DNA of 64,000 nt from Aureimonas sp. SK2 (GCF_029813115.1 NZ_JAPZDS010000014.1:1-64000), one strand, 5' to 3'. Counted from the first letter of the stretch, positions 27,801 through 36,760 are shown. The notes: generated by a model from the sequence alone, not told the origin. Numbers and translations are program-made.

Positions 27801-28349
27801 TCAAGGGGCGACCGGCGGCCACATGCGACGGATCAGTCCGTCGCGCCGCACGGCTGCGTGGTGGATCGCGCCGGCGATGTGAAGGGCGATCAGCGCGATC
27901 AACGGATAGTGCGTCAGGACGTGGATCCGCTTGGCCGTCTCCGCCACCGCGTCCGACCTGGGGACGAGCGGCGGCAGACCGAGCGCGTCCAGAAGTTCGA
28001 TCGGAAATCCGCCGGCCTGGACCCGGACGAAACCGGACACCGCCATGACGGCCAGAACAAGGTAGAGCACGCCGTGGACGGCCGCCGCGACGCGGCGCTG
28101 GAGCGGCGGCAGGCCAGCCGGCAACGGCGGCGGCCGATGCGTCAGGCGATAGGCGATCCGCGCCAGCATGAGGACGAGGACCACGGTGCCGAGATTCTTG
28201 TGCGCGATGAACAGCGTATCCTGGAGCCCGCGGGCGATGCCGTCGCCGGTCATGACCAGTCCGACGGGAACGAGCGCGAGGACGAGGATGGCGACCGTCC
28301 AGTGCAGGATCCGAGCCGGCGTTCGGTAACCGGTGACGCTGGGCTCCAC
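27801..28349 (-). CDS. Cytochrome b561 family protein
   Basis: 182 aa, four membrane helices with heme-ligand histidines: ILHWTVAILVLALVPVG (His16), IAHKNLGTVVLVLMLARIAYR (His near 49), HGVLYLVLAVMAVSGF and LTHYPLIALIALHIAGAIHH. The typical YceJ/CybB layout. It is a diheme inner-membrane b-type cytochrome, probably moving electrons from quinol to a periplasmic partner. It stands alone. Confidence 0.88.
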   Translation of the reverse strand: MEPSVTGYRTPARILHWTVAILVLALVPVGLVMTGDGIARGLQDTLFIAHKNLGTVVLVLMLARIAYRLTHRPPPLPAGLPPLQRRVAAAVHGVLYLVLAVMAVSGFVRVQAGGFPIELLDALGLPPLVPRSDAVAETAKRIHVLTHYPLIALIALHIAGAIHHAAVRRDGLIRRMWPPVAP

Positions 28350-28398
28350 GTGCTCCTCCCCGTTTCGGGCCGGCTGTCGCGGCCCGGCTTCGCCGTCC

Positions 28399-28941
28399 TC
28401 AGTCGCGCACGGGCGCGTGTGCCGAACCCTGTGACGTCACGGACCGCTCGATGCGCTCCCGGTCCAGCACCCCGGAGCGGCGCAGTTCGGCCTTCAGCTT
28501 GTCGATCGGCGGGGCGTAGAGGAAGCCGAACGACACGCAGTGATCTCGCCCCTCGACGGCATGATGCAGCCGATGCGCCTGTACCAGGCGCTTGGCATAG
28601 CCGCGATGGGGAATGTAGCGGAACGGCCAGCGCTGGTGGACGAGGCCGTCATGGGCGATGAAGTAGAGAAGCCCGTAGAGGGTGATGCCCCAGGCGATCG
28701 CGAGGATCACCGGCGACAGGAAATGCCCGACGAAGAAGAGACCGACGGCGAAGATGCTGAATACGACGGCGTAGAGGTCGTTCTTCTCGAAGAAGCCCTC
28801 GGTCTCCTCGTGATGGGACTTGTGCCAGCCCCAGCCGCTCCGGCCGTGCATGACGTATTTGTGCGCCGCCCACGCAAATCCCTCCATCGCCGCCACGGTG
28901 GCGAGCACGATCAGGGCGTAGAGAAGCATGTCGAAACTCAT
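28399..28941 (-). CDS. crtZ: Beta-carotene hydroxylase
   Basis: 180 aa fatty-acid-hydroxylase-type membrane enzyme. The di-iron His boxes are complete: HKYVMH (near residue 27), HKSHH (near 40), HDGLVHQ (near 97) and HRLHH (near 124), with the CrtZ-typical YIPHRGYAKRLVQAH. It adds 3-hydroxyl groups to beta-ionone rings, giving zeaxanthin or, with ketolase, astaxanthin. It is divergent from crtW with a shared 184-bp upstream region. Confidence 0.93.
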   Translation of the reverse strand: MSFDMLLYALIVLATVAAMEGFAWAAHKYVMHGRSGWGWHKSHHEETEGFFEKNDLYAVVFSIFAVGLFFVGHFLSPVILAIAWGITLYGLLYFIAHDGLVHQRWPFRYIPHRGYAKRLVQAHRLHHAVEGRDHCVSFGFLYAPPIDKLKAELRRSGVLDRERIERSVTSQGSAHAPVRD

Positions 28942-29125
28942 GGTCGCTCGGCAGATTGGATCTTCGGAGGGTCGCACCCCGTTAGGACATATGGCAGGCA
29001 TCCCCGCATGCGCCAAGCGCCGGCCGCGCGCCCGATCCGCGCATGGCCGGTCGGGACTCCCTCCGGCGCCGGCATAACGACGCACACCGCTTTTCCCGAA
29101 GCGACATTCAGATAGGTTTGCGGCC

Positions 29126-29917
29126 ATGGCCGATGCGATTGTCCTTCCTGCCGCCGAACGGGCGGCCCATCCCGCGAGCGGCCCCCCCGCGCGCCCGGCG
29201 CTGCGCCCGTTCCAGGCCGCGATCGGCCTGACGCTGGCCGCCTGCGTTCTGGTCTCGTGGATCGCGATCCATGTCGCCGCCGTGTTCTTTCTCGACCTCG
29301 GCTGGCGGACCGCGCCGCTGGTTCCGATCATCGTGGCGGTCCAGTGCTGGCTGACGGTCGGCCTCTTCATCGTCGCGCACGACGCGATGCACGGATCGCT
29401 CGTTCCGGGCCGGCCGCGTGTCAACTCGGCCATCGGCGCCTTCATCCTGACGATCTACGCGGGCTTCGCCTGGCGCAAGGTCCGCAGTGCGCACATGGCG
29501 CATCACGACGCGCCGGGCACCGCCGACGACCCGGACTTCTTCGTCGACGAGCCGGAGCGCTTCTGGCCCTGGTTCCGAACCTTCTTCGCACGCTACTTCG
29601 GGCGGCGCTCGATCCTCTTCGTGAGCAGCGTGGTCACCGTATACATCCTCGTGCTCGGTGCACCGGTCGCCAACGTCGTCCTGTTCTACGGGATGCCCTC
29701 CCTCCTGTCATCGCTGCAGCTCTTCTACTTCGGAACGTTTCGCCCGCACCGACACGAGGAAAGCGGCTTCAAGGACCGCCACAATGCGCGCTCCAACGAG
29801 TTCGGCTATCTCGCCTCGCTCCTCTCGTGCTTCCACTTCGGCTATCATCACGAGCACCATGCCCAGCCCTGGGTACCCTGGTGGGGCCTGCCGTCGCAGT
29901 GGCGCCGGTCGCGCTGA
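29126..29917 (+). CDS. crtW: Beta-carotene ketolase
   Basis: 263 aa integral membrane di-iron enzyme. His boxes HDAMHG (near residue 86), HMAHH (near 123) and YHHEHH (near 241) are intact, along with the CrtW segments GLFIVAHDAMHGSLVPG and NARSNEFGYLASLLSCFHFG. It introduces 4-keto groups into beta-ionone rings (echinenone, canthaxanthin). Together with CrtZ it would allow astaxanthin or a related ketocarotenoid. Earlier pathway genes (crtE, crtB, crtI, crtY) are not in the window. Confidence 0.93.
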   Translation: MADAIVLPAAERAAHPASGPPARPALRPFQAAIGLTLAACVLVSWIAIHVAAVFFLDLGWRTAPLVPIIVAVQCWLTVGLFIVAHDAMHGSLVPGRPRVNSAIGAFILTIYAGFAWRKVRSAHMAHHDAPGTADDPDFFVDEPERFWPWFRTFFARYFGRRSILFVSSVVTVYILVLGAPVANVVLFYGMPSLLSSLQLFYFGTFRPHRHEESGFKDRHNARSNEFGYLASLLSCFHFGYHHEHHAQPWVPWWGLPSQWRRSR

Positions 29918-30114
29918 CGGCGGGGGCAAGACCTCAAGGTCGGATCGGGAGAGCTTCGGGCTCGTCGGCAGACGCTACAGCAAGAAAAGAGCCGTCCGGC
30001 GCTTTCTCTTCCGTCGATCATTGCCGGCTTGATCGAGCATGGCCTTCTCTCCCGAAGATCGGGACGTGCGACGCTTCCCCTTCGTTCGCGGCTGAGGACG
30101 CGCGCGAGAAGCGG

Positions 30115-30339
30115 ATGAACGTCGAGCGCTCGGCATCCCTAGCGGCGCGCATTGGTCCGGGCGATCGCGCCGTCCGGGCGAAAGGAGCGGCCTTTCGCAA
30201 CGACGGGAACTGGTTCAGGCTCCGGTTCCGATGCGCGGTGACGCAGGACCGCCTCCATGTGAAGGCGGTCGACTAGGACATCGTTTCGGCGACGGCCGTC
30301 CAGCGAAAGGACTGGGAGGACCATCGGCTGTTCCCCTGA
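30115..30339 (+). pseudogene. DUF930-like gene fragment with an in-frame stop
   Basis: The frame from the ATG at 30115 reads GAAFRNDGNWFRLRFRCAV then TQDRLHVKAVD, a TAG at 30274-30276, and DIVSATAVQRKDWEDHRLFP to TGA at 30337. Both sides of the TAG match the C-terminal half of DUF930 proteins (FR..GkWy.l.F.C, then IP..eW..H.L). The usual IG/IP turn is also lost after the stop. Secreted DUF930 proteins are common in Rhizobiales and have no known function. The upstream 197 bases (29918-30114) may hold eroded N-terminal sequence. Confidence 0.55.
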
Positions 30340-30688
30340 CTGCGCATGGCACGACGTCCACAGGCATCAGATCGTGCGCACCTGCTCTAAAAGGCCATGG
30401 CACGCCCCGTTCGCTCGCCTCGATACAGGCGGGCGGTTGATCGTGCGGCATGGCAAGGACGGCGGAGGTCGTCCGCCCCTTGCGGCATCCGGCGCCAAGG
30501 CCTTCACCCGGCGCCGTCTCCCCGCTCCTCCAGCCGGCGCGCCTGCCTGACCGCTGTTCGGCGAAACCGACTCTTGTCGCCTCCGGGCCAGAGTTCGCAT
30601 AACCCATGCAACGCAATCTTCAGCGATTTGGCCTATCAAGAGACGGCAACATTTCAGCTGCCTATCGGTGAGAGCCTGAGTCATTCCC
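30340..30688. other. Gene-free stretch upstream of the PAS-GGDEF-EAL gene
   Basis: No frame here looks like a real protein. It should hold the promoter of the downstream signalling gene, but no near-consensus -35/-10 pair could be picked with confidence. Confidence 0.4.
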
Positions 30689-32872
30689 ATGCCGTCTCCG
30701 AACCCCTCGCTCGAGCCGGGTCCCGACCAACAGTCCGTTAGGCTCGCTGCGGCGGAGGAGCGGATCGCCGCGCTCGAGCGGTCCGACGCGGCGTTGCGGG
30801 CGCGGCTTTGCGAGAGCGAGGCCCGGCATCGCCATACCTGCGAACTGCGCCGCCTCGTTCCCTGGAGCGCGGCGCCGAACGGCGACATCCTGGAAATGGC
30901 GCCGCTCTGGACGACGCTGACCGGCCTTGAACTCGAGGACAGCCTCGGGACGGGATGGGTCGCCGCGGTCCATCCCGAGGATCGGGAGCCGGCCGGCGCC
31001 ATCTGGCGGCAGGCGCTGGCCACCGGTGAGGCGGCGGACGGCCACTTCCGGCTGGTCATGAGCGAGGGCGAGCCGCGCTGGTTCCACCTGCGCATCGCGC
31101 CCCGCACGGTGCCCGACGGCTCGCTCTCCGGCTGGTACGGCACGCTGGAGGACATCCAGGAACGCAGATCGGCCGAAGAGGCCCTGAAAGCTAGCGAAGC
31201 CCTCACCCGCAGCGTGCTGGAGAGCACGACCGACCATGTCGTGGTGCTGGATCGCGACTGGCGCATCACCTTCATGAACGCGCGGGCCACCAAGCTCATC
31301 GCGCAGATGTGCGAGGGAAAGGCCGGGGACGGCCTCTGGGATCTCTTTCCCGACCACCAGAGCACCGAATACGAGGCCCGCTGCCGCGAGGCCATGGAGA
31401 CCGGCAGACCCGTTCGCTTCGAGGCCCGGATGGTGCGCGCGGACGGGTGGCTGACCCTCAACGTCTGCCCCACGGGCGACGGGCTGGCCGTGTTCTTTCG
31501 CGACACTACCGACGTCATGCGCGCCAGCGAGGCGCTGGTCGAGCAGGCTCACCGGGACGACCTGACAGGGCTCGCCAACCGCGCCCTGTTCAACAAGGCG
31601 CTGGAAGAGGGCTTCGAGGGGCGAACGGAGCGCGACACCAGCGTGCTGCTTCTCGATCTCGACCTCTTCAAGGAGGTCAACGACACGCTGGGCCATCCGG
31701 TCGGCGACAAGCTCCTGAAGGAGGTCGCGCTCCGCTTCCGGTCGTCGCTGGACGAGGGCGATCTCCTCGCCCGGCTCGGCGGCGACGAGTTCGCGGTGAT
31801 CCACAGGCCGGGCGACGACGGGCGCAGCGTCGCGGCGCTGGCCGAGCGCCTCATGGAGAGCTTCACCGACTGCTTCTTCGTGGACGGCATCGCGATCAAG
31901 CTGGCCGCCAGCATCGGCACCGCCAGTTCCTCGCCCGCCCACCTCTCGGCCAACGACCTGTTCAAGGCCGCCGACATCGCGCTCTACCGCGCCAAGGAAG
32001 AGGGGCGCGGGGCGATCCGCGCCTTCGACGACGGCATGGCCGAGCGCCTGCAGGCCCGGCAGACCATGAAGGTCGATCTCGACGTCGCGCTGGTGCTCGG
32101 CGAGCTGCGCCTCGTCTACCAGCCGCTCCTCGACATCGCCTCCGGCCGGATCGCGGGCGCCGAGGCGCTCGTGCGCTGGCGCCATCCGACGATGGGCGAA
32201 ATCTCGCCGGGCGAGTTCATCCCGCTCGCCGAGGACACGGGCCTGATCGTCGAGATGGGCGACTGGATCCTCCGCCAGGCCTGCATGCAGGCGGCCCTCT
32301 GGCCGGGCGAGCGGACCGTCGCGGTCAACCTGTCGCCGGTCCAGATCCGCGACGAGACCTTGCCCCAGCGCGTCCTCTACGCCTTGTCCAACGCCGGCAT
32401 CGCCCCGTCGCGCCTGGAGCTCGAGATCACGGAATCGGTGCTCCTGCAGGACAGCGAGCGCAACCTCGCCATGCTGCACACCCTGCGCGAGGCGGGCGTG
32501 CGCATCGCCCTCGACGACTTCGGCACCGGCTATTCCTCGCTGTCCTATCTCCGGCACTTCCCCTTCGACAAACTGAAGCTCGACCGCTGCTTCGTCGGCG
32601 ACATCGGGCGCTCCCCGCAGTCGGAGGCGATCATCCGGGCGGCGGGCGAGATGGGCCGGGCGATGGCCATGACGACCACCGCCGAAGGCGTCGAGACCGC
32701 CGAGCAGCTGGACTGGCTGCGCGCCAACGGCTGGTCGCAGGCGCAGGGCTGGCACACCGGGCGGCCGATGGAGGCCGGCGCGATCCGGGATCTCCTGGTC
32801 GGAGGCGAGGCGCGCCGCCGGAAGACCCCGGCGCGCCACTCCCCATTGCGGACGAAGGCGCTGGCCGGCTGA
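30689..32872 (+). CDS. Bifunctional c-di-GMP enzyme: PAS-PAS-GGDEF-EAL
   Basis: 727 aa, no membrane helix, so cytosolic. A short coiled coil (residues about 15-50) is followed by two PAS domains (about 52-165 and 170-280), GGDEF (about 285-440) with intact LGGDEFAV near 365, and EAL (about 455-710). The EAL part keeps EALVRWRHP near 493, NLSPVQ, EITESVL, DDFGTGYSSL near 612, KLDRCFV and AEGVET, so phosphodiesterase activity is plausible. It may make or break c-di-GMP according to PAS signals. It stands alone. Confidence 0.93.
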   Translation: MPSPNPSLEPGPDQQSVRLAAAEERIAALERSDAALRARLCESEARHRHTCELRRLVPWSAAPNGDILEMAPLWTTLTGLELEDSLGTGWVAAVHPEDREPAGAIWRQALATGEAADGHFRLVMSEGEPRWFHLRIAPRTVPDGSLSGWYGTLEDIQERRSAEEALKASEALTRSVLESTTDHVVVLDRDWRITFMNARATKLIAQMCEGKAGDGLWDLFPDHQSTEYEARCREAMETGRPVRFEARMVRADGWLTLNVCPTGDGLAVFFRDTTDVMRASEALVEQAHRDDLTGLANRALFNKALEEGFEGRTERDTSVLLLDLDLFKEVNDTLGHPVGDKLLKEVALRFRSSLDEGDLLARLGGDEFAVIHRPGDDGRSVAALAERLMESFTDCFFVDGIAIKLAASIGTASSSPAHLSANDLFKAADIALYRAKEEGRGAIRAFDDGMAERLQARQTMKVDLDVALVLGELRLVYQPLLDIASGRIAGAEALVRWRHPTMGEISPGEFIPLAEDTGLIVEMGDWILRQACMQAALWPGERTVAVNLSPVQIRDETLPQRVLYALSNAGIAPSRLELEITESVLLQDSERNLAMLHTLREAGVRIALDDFGTGYSSLSYLRHFPFDKLKLDRCFVGDIGRSPQSEAIIRAAGEMGRAMAMTTTAEGVETAEQLDWLRANGWSQAQGWHTGRPMEAGAIRDLLVGGEARRRKTPARHSPLRTKALAG

Positions 32873-32888
32873 CCGACCGCGCCCGCGC

Positions 32889-33335
32889 TCATGCGGGAGG
32901 CGCGGCGCAGAGGGCCGCGACGCGCCGGAGGGCGAGAAGATAGCCCTGCGTTCCCAGCCCCGCGATCACGCCGTCCGCCCGCAGCGAGACGTAGGAATGG
33001 TGGCGGAAGCTCTCGCGCTTGTGGACGTTGGAGATATGGACCTCGATCACCGGCGGCTCGAACGTATTGAGCGCGTCGAGGATCGCGACCGAGGTGTGGG
33101 TGAAGGCGGCCGGGTTGATGACGATGCCGACGGCCGTCTCGCGCGCCTCGTGGATCCAGTCGATGATCTCGTATTCGCGGTTGGACTGGTGGAACCGGAT
33201 TTCGTGGCCGAGTTCGCCTGCCAGAGCCCGGCAGTCGCGCTCCACGTCGGCAAGGGTCTCCGTGCCGTAGATGTGGGGCTGGCGCTTGCCCAGAAGATTG
33301 AGATTGGGGCCGTTGAGGACGAAGATCAGGCTCAT
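32889..33335 (-). CDS. aroQ: 3-dehydroquinate dehydratase, type II
   Basis: 148 aa. It starts [20 protein letters not shown], holding the conserved [12 protein letters not shown] and the catalytic Tyr in [17 protein letters not shown] near 76 and [14 protein letters not shown] near 101 complete the active site. It removes water from 3-dehydroquinate. It could serve the shikimate pathway or quinate breakdown to protocatechuate, which the pca operon 3.5 kb away would use. The ATG at 33335 was chosen over upstream codons on N-terminal conservation. Confidence 0.92.
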   Translation of the reverse strand: MSLIFVLNGPNLNLLGKRQPHIYGTETLADVERDCRALAGELGHEIRFHQSNREYEIIDWIHEARETAVGIVINPAAFTHTSVAILDALNTFEPPVIEVHISNVHKRESFRHHSYVSLRADGVIAGLGTQGYLLALRRVAALCAAPPA

Positions 33336-33840
33336 GGTGCGGCTTTCGAAGGTCTCGAGGCTGTTAGGGATCTTGGACAGGCGTTGTGTCGGGTCGGCGA
33401 CGCTCAGCACGCGCGGAGGCAAGTCTGGTCAAGACTGGCGGTCTTGACCAGACTTGCCGACGCCGCAAATGACAGCGCTCCCCTTCGGGCCGACGAGGCT
33501 CGGCCGCCGGAATGCGTCGCCAGCCTCGCCAATAGCCCCTCCTTCTCCGGCAGTCGCTGCTGCCGTGGCTGCGTCCGGCTCCTGCCCCGCGACCGAACCT
33601 CGGCGGGACGACACCTGTCCAGGATCGATGTCTGCCATGCAGGCGTCGGCAGACCCTCCGCCTGCACGGCTGAAGCCCGCCGGCATTCCTACTCTCCGAG
33701 ACGGGGGTAGCGCGGGCGTCCGACCCCCCCGGGAGGTCCGGGGCCGCCGCACGCCAAGTCCGCGTTCGGCGCGCGATCGGTATCCTGAGCAACAGCCCGT
33801 CGCGCCGCGCTAGACTGCAGGCCGCCCGGCGGCTGGCCTG
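33336..33840. other. 505-bp gene-free region with a long hairpin
   Basis: Apart from the perfect hairpin at 33418-33458, no convincing gene is seen. Short open frames on both strands are Arg/Pro/Ala-rich and match no family known to me. It separates aroQ from the old-yellow-enzyme gene, both on the minus strand. Confidence 0.45.
33418..33458. repeat. Perfect 18-bp inverted repeat (hairpin)
   Basis: GGCAAGTCTGGTCAAGAC and its exact complement GTCTTGACCAGACTTGCC flank a 5-base loop (TGGCG). There is no U-tract on either side, and the arms are less GC-rich than the surroundings. It could be a mobile-repeat remnant, a protein site or an mRNA end stabiliser for aroQ (it lies upstream of aroQ, so not its terminator). 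Confidence 0.6.
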
Positions 33841-34932
33841 TCAGGCCGTGCGGTAGCGCTGCAGCCAGTGGGCGTAGGGCGCGGGAAGTGTCCAGGCCGC
33901 CTGGTCGACGCCGAGTTCGAGGGCCGCCCGATAGGGCCAGTGCGGATCGGCGAGAAGCGGGCGTCCGAGCGAGACGAGGTCCACCTTTCCGTCCGCGACC
34001 AGGGCCTCGGCTTCGGCCGGCTGGCTGACGAACCAACTGGTCGTCGCCGGCAGGCCCGTTTCCCGGCGGACGCGCTCGGCGATCGGGGCCATGAAGGCGG
34101 GTCCCCAAGGGATCTGCGCGGTCGGCGTCGTGAAGCCCATGCTGACGTCGATGAGATCGAGGCCGCCCGCCTTGAGGCGCCGCACCATTTCGATCCCCTC
34201 CTCCAGATCGTCCGATCCGTCGAACTCGGTCACGCCGAACCGGGCCGCCAGCGGCAGACGATCCGGCCAGACCTCGCGCACGGCCGCGAGCGTCTCCAGA
34301 AGGAACCGGCCGCGCCCTTCGAGATCCCCGCCGTAGGCGTCCTCGCGCTTGTTGGACCAGGTGGAGAAGAAGCTCTGGGCGAGATAGCCGTGGGCAAAAT
34401 GGAGTTCGAGCCATTCGAAGCCGGCCGCGAGCGCCCGGCGCGCGGCAGCGACGAAATCCGCTTTCACGCGCTCGATCTCGGAAAGGTCCATGGCCTTCGG
34501 GACCTTCGGTAGATTGGCGCCGAATGCGACGGCGGACGGTGCGATCGTCGACCAGCCGCGAGGATCGCCGTCCGCGATGTGGTCGTCGCCCTCCCAGGGA
34601 CGGTTGGCGCTCGCCTTCCGGCCGGCATGGCCGATCTGGATGCCCGGCACCGCGCCGGCCGCCTTGATCGCCGCGACCGCCTTCGCCCAGGCCTCGCCCT
34701 GCCGGTCGGTCCATAGACCCGCGCATCCCGGCGTGATCCGCCCTTCGGGCGAGACGGCCGTCGCCTCGGCGACGACGAGCCCGGCTCCGCCACGGGCCAG
34801 GCCGGCGAGATGGACCTCGTGCCAGTCTTTGATGACCCCTTCGACGGCCGAATACTGGCACATGGGGGAGACGACGATGCGGTTGCGCAGTTCGACGTCC
34901 TTCAGGCGGAAGGGGGTGAACAGGGACGACAT
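33841..34932 (-). CDS. NADH:flavin oxidoreductase, old yellow enzyme family (YqjM-like)
   Basis: 363 aa FMN TIM barrel. It starts MSSLFTPFRLKDVELRNRIV; Cys25 in SPMCQYSA matches the redox-tuning Cys of YqjM-type enzymes. The pair IQIGHAGRK near residue 100 and ELHFAHGYLAQSF near 180, plus NKREDAYGG, are family signatures. It reduces activated C=C bonds such as enones or quinones. It is divergent from an ArsR regulator with a palindrome between them, suggesting induction by reactive electrophiles. The start at 34932 excludes a 23-residue extension that runs through the operator. Confidence 0.9.
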   Translation of the reverse strand: MSSLFTPFRLKDVELRNRIVVSPMCQYSAVEGVIKDWHEVHLAGLARGGAGLVVAEATAVSPEGRITPGCAGLWTDRQGEAWAKAVAAIKAAGAVPGIQIGHAGRKASANRPWEGDDHIADGDPRGWSTIAPSAVAFGANLPKVPKAMDLSEIERVKADFVAAARRALAAGFEWLELHFAHGYLAQSFFSTWSNKREDAYGGDLEGRGRFLLETLAAVREVWPDRLPLAARFGVTEFDGSDDLEEGIEMVRRLKAGGLDLIDVSMGFTTPTAQIPWGPAFMAPIAERVRRETGLPATTSWFVSQPAEAEALVADGKVDLVSLGRPLLADPHWPYRAALELGVDQAAWTLPAPYAHWLQRYRTA

Positions 34933-34981
34933 GTGGGAACCCTCGGCATGGCCGGACGAAGCGCCGGCCTTAACTTCGATA

Positions 34982-34999
34982 GTTCGAGAATATTCGAAC
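34982..34999. promoter_or_regulatory. Putative ArsR-family operator
   Basis: GTTCGA-GAATAT-TCGAAC is a perfect dyad in an AT-rich patch midway between the divergent reductase and ArsR genes. It fits the short AT-rich dyads bound by ArsR-type repressors, and probably overlaps both promoters. Confidence 0.55.
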
Positions 35000-35019
35000 A
35001 TTGAGCCGCCGGCAAGGGC

Positions 35020-35355
35020 ATGCTATGGTTCGGTGTGCGTGCCATCCGTCATCCCAGCGCCGAAGAAATAGTCCTGACGCAGGTGCTCTATGCCCTGAGC
35101 GACCCCGTGCGCTTGGGCGTCGTGCGCCAGCTCGCCTGCGAGGGCGAGGCGACCTGCTCGGCCCTCGACCGCGGCCGGCCGAAGTCGAGCATGTCCCACC
35201 ATTTCCGGGTGCTGCGGGAGGCGGGACTGGTGCGCACCCGGACCGACGGGCCAGCCCATGTCAACGAGCTCAGGCGCGAGGATATCGAGGACCGGTTTCC
35301 CGGTCTCCTCCAGGCCGTCCTTGCCGCACGCGAAGAGGCCGGCCCTGCGGGCTGA
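35020..35355 (+). CDS. ArsR-family HTH transcriptional regulator
   Basis: 111 aa winged-helix protein: VLYALSDPVRLGVVRQLACEGEATCSAL (residues about 22-49 in two helices), recognition helix KSSMSHHFRVLREAGLV near 55, wing RTRTDGPAHVNELRRED. It lacks the metal-binding ELCVCDL motif, so it is probably not an arsenic sensor; Cys39 and Cys46 (about) might sense redox or electrophiles. The start is uncertain: a GTG at 35035 gives the more family-like VRAIRHPSAEEI beginning. Confidence 0.85.
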   Translation: MLWFGVRAIRHPSAEEIVLTQVLYALSDPVRLGVVRQLACEGEATCSALDRGRPKSSMSHHFRVLREAGLVRTRTDGPAHVNELRREDIEDRFPGLLQAVLAAREEAGPAG

Positions 35356-35382
35356 GGGCGAAGCCCCCCGCCCTCCCGGCGC

Positions 35383-35772
35383 TCAGCCGGCGGAGACCCG
35401 GCGCGCGAGCTGCGTGCGTCCGCCATAGCCCCAGGCGTCGGCCGCCACCTCGTGAATCACCACATAGGTCGCCGGCGGCAGACCGGCGCCGACGATCTCG
35501 GCCAGCAGGGCATGCGCCGCGTGCACGAAGCGTGCCTTCTCGTCCTCGTCGTTCGTGCCCGCCGTGATCGTCGCCTCGAAATGCGCGGCGAGCGGGACCG
35601 GCCGTCCCGCGACGCTCCAGGCGCCCGCTTCGCAGCGCTCGACGAGGACCGCCGTCAGCTCGGGCTTCTTGCGAAGGAGATCGGCGAGAAGCGACGTGGC
35701 GCCCCGTTGGAGGGCTTCGACCTGCGGCGGCGAGAGGGGCGGGCCGGCGATGCGGATATGGACGAAGGGCAT
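35383..35772 (-). CDS. Tautomerase-superfamily protein (4-oxalocrotonate tautomerase-like)
   Basis: 129 aa. The ATG at 35772 is chosen because it gives MPFVHIRIAGP, placing Pro2 to act as the catalytic N-terminal proline after Met removal. It is about twice the 4-OT monomer length and has the pattern of the two-unit family (HAAHALLAEIVG, YVVIHEVAADAWGYGG). Substrate unknown; keto-enol tautomerisation of an aromatic-degradation product is possible. It is divergent from a LysR regulator gene. Confidence 0.75.
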   Translation of the reverse strand: MPFVHIRIAGPPLSPPQVEALQRGATSLLADLLRKKPELTAVLVERCEAGAWSVAGRPVPLAAHFEATITAGTNDEDEKARFVHAAHALLAEIVGAGLPPATYVVIHEVAADAWGYGGRTQLARRVSAG

Positions 35773-35870
35773 GAAGGGTGCTCCCGATCTGGCGTTGACG
35801 ACGCGAGCATGCCCCGTCACGATCCTTACGAAAATCGCGTAGTTTCAAACGGTCGATCGAGGAAAACCGA

Positions 35871-36746
35871 ATGGTGGGCGCTCCCCTCAACCTCGACATG
35901 GACGTCTTGCGCACCTTCGTGACCGGCATGGATCTCGGCAGTTTCGCCAAGGCGGCCGAGCGGCTCGGGCGGTCGCCGTCCGCCATCAGCCTGCATCTGC
36001 GCAAGCTGGAAGGTCAGCTCGGCCAGCCGCTCGTGCGCAGGCACGGTCGGGGCCTCGTTCCGACGGAGGCCGGCGAGGTGCTGATGGCCTATGCGCGGCG
36101 CATCCTCGACCTCAACGACGAGGCAAGGCTGGCGCTCGGCGGTCTCGGCGCCCTGGACGGATGGGTCCGCGTCGGCGTTCCCCAGGACTTCGCCGAGACC
36201 TGGCTGCCCCAGCTTCTCGCGCGTTTCCAGCGGGCCTATCCGAAGGTGCGCGTGGAGGCCCGTGTCGATCGCGGCTCATGCCTGGCGGATGCGGTCGCCT
36301 CGGGCACGCTCGATCTCGCCCTCACCTGGGGAGCGCTCGGGCGGCCGGACGGCGAGATCGTCGCCGACATGCGCCTCGCCTGGATCGCGGGGACGGAGCA
36401 CCACCCGATCGACGGCGAACCGGTCGCGCTGGTGGCCTTCGACGGCGCCTGCGCCTTCCGGCACCGCGCCACGGCGGCGCTCGACGCCGCCGGCATGCCG
36501 TGGCGCCAGGTCTTCGCTACATCGAGCCTCTCGGGCGTGTGGGCGGCCGTTCGCGCGGGTCTCGGGCTCACGGCTCGAACCGCGGGCTTAATCCCGTCCG
36601 ATCTGTGCGAGATCGATCCGTCCGGAGCCGGACTTCCCGCCCTCGGATCGATCGAGCTCGTGCTGCATTCGGCGCCGTCCGCGACGCCGGCGACGGGCGT
36701 GTTCCGGGAGCTTCTCCTCGAAGCGGTCGGAACGGGGGCGGCCTGA
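35871..36746 (+). CDS. LysR-family transcriptional regulator
   Basis: 291 aa. It starts MVGAPLNLDMDVLRTFVTGM; the HTH is FAKAAERLGRSPSAISLHLR (residues about 25-44), followed by PLVRRHGRGLVPTEAG. The effector domain begins GWVRVGVPQDFAETWLP. It is divergent from the tautomerase gene (98 bp apart) and is likely to control it. It converges on pcaB with a 14-bp gap. Confidence 0.87.
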   Translation: MVGAPLNLDMDVLRTFVTGMDLGSFAKAAERLGRSPSAISLHLRKLEGQLGQPLVRRHGRGLVPTEAGEVLMAYARRILDLNDEARLALGGLGALDGWVRVGVPQDFAETWLPQLLARFQRAYPKVRVEARVDRGSCLADAVASGTLDLALTWGALGRPDGEIVADMRLAWIAGTEHHPIDGEPVALVAFDGACAFRHRATAALDAAGMPWRQVFATSSLSGVWAAVRAGLGLTARTAGLIPSDLCEIDPSGAGLPALGSIELVLHSAPSATPATGVFRELLLEAVGTGAA

Positions 36747-36760
36747 CGCTCCCCTCGCCG

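Noticed and set aside
29257-30276. 339-codon frame overlapping crtW
   Set aside because: Its crtW-overlapping part is a shadow; only the segment from about 30115 resembles a protein family and is listed as a DUF930 remnant.
33454-33813. 119-codon frame in the aroQ upstream island
   Set aside because: Pro/Ala/Arg-rich, no ribosome site and no family match.
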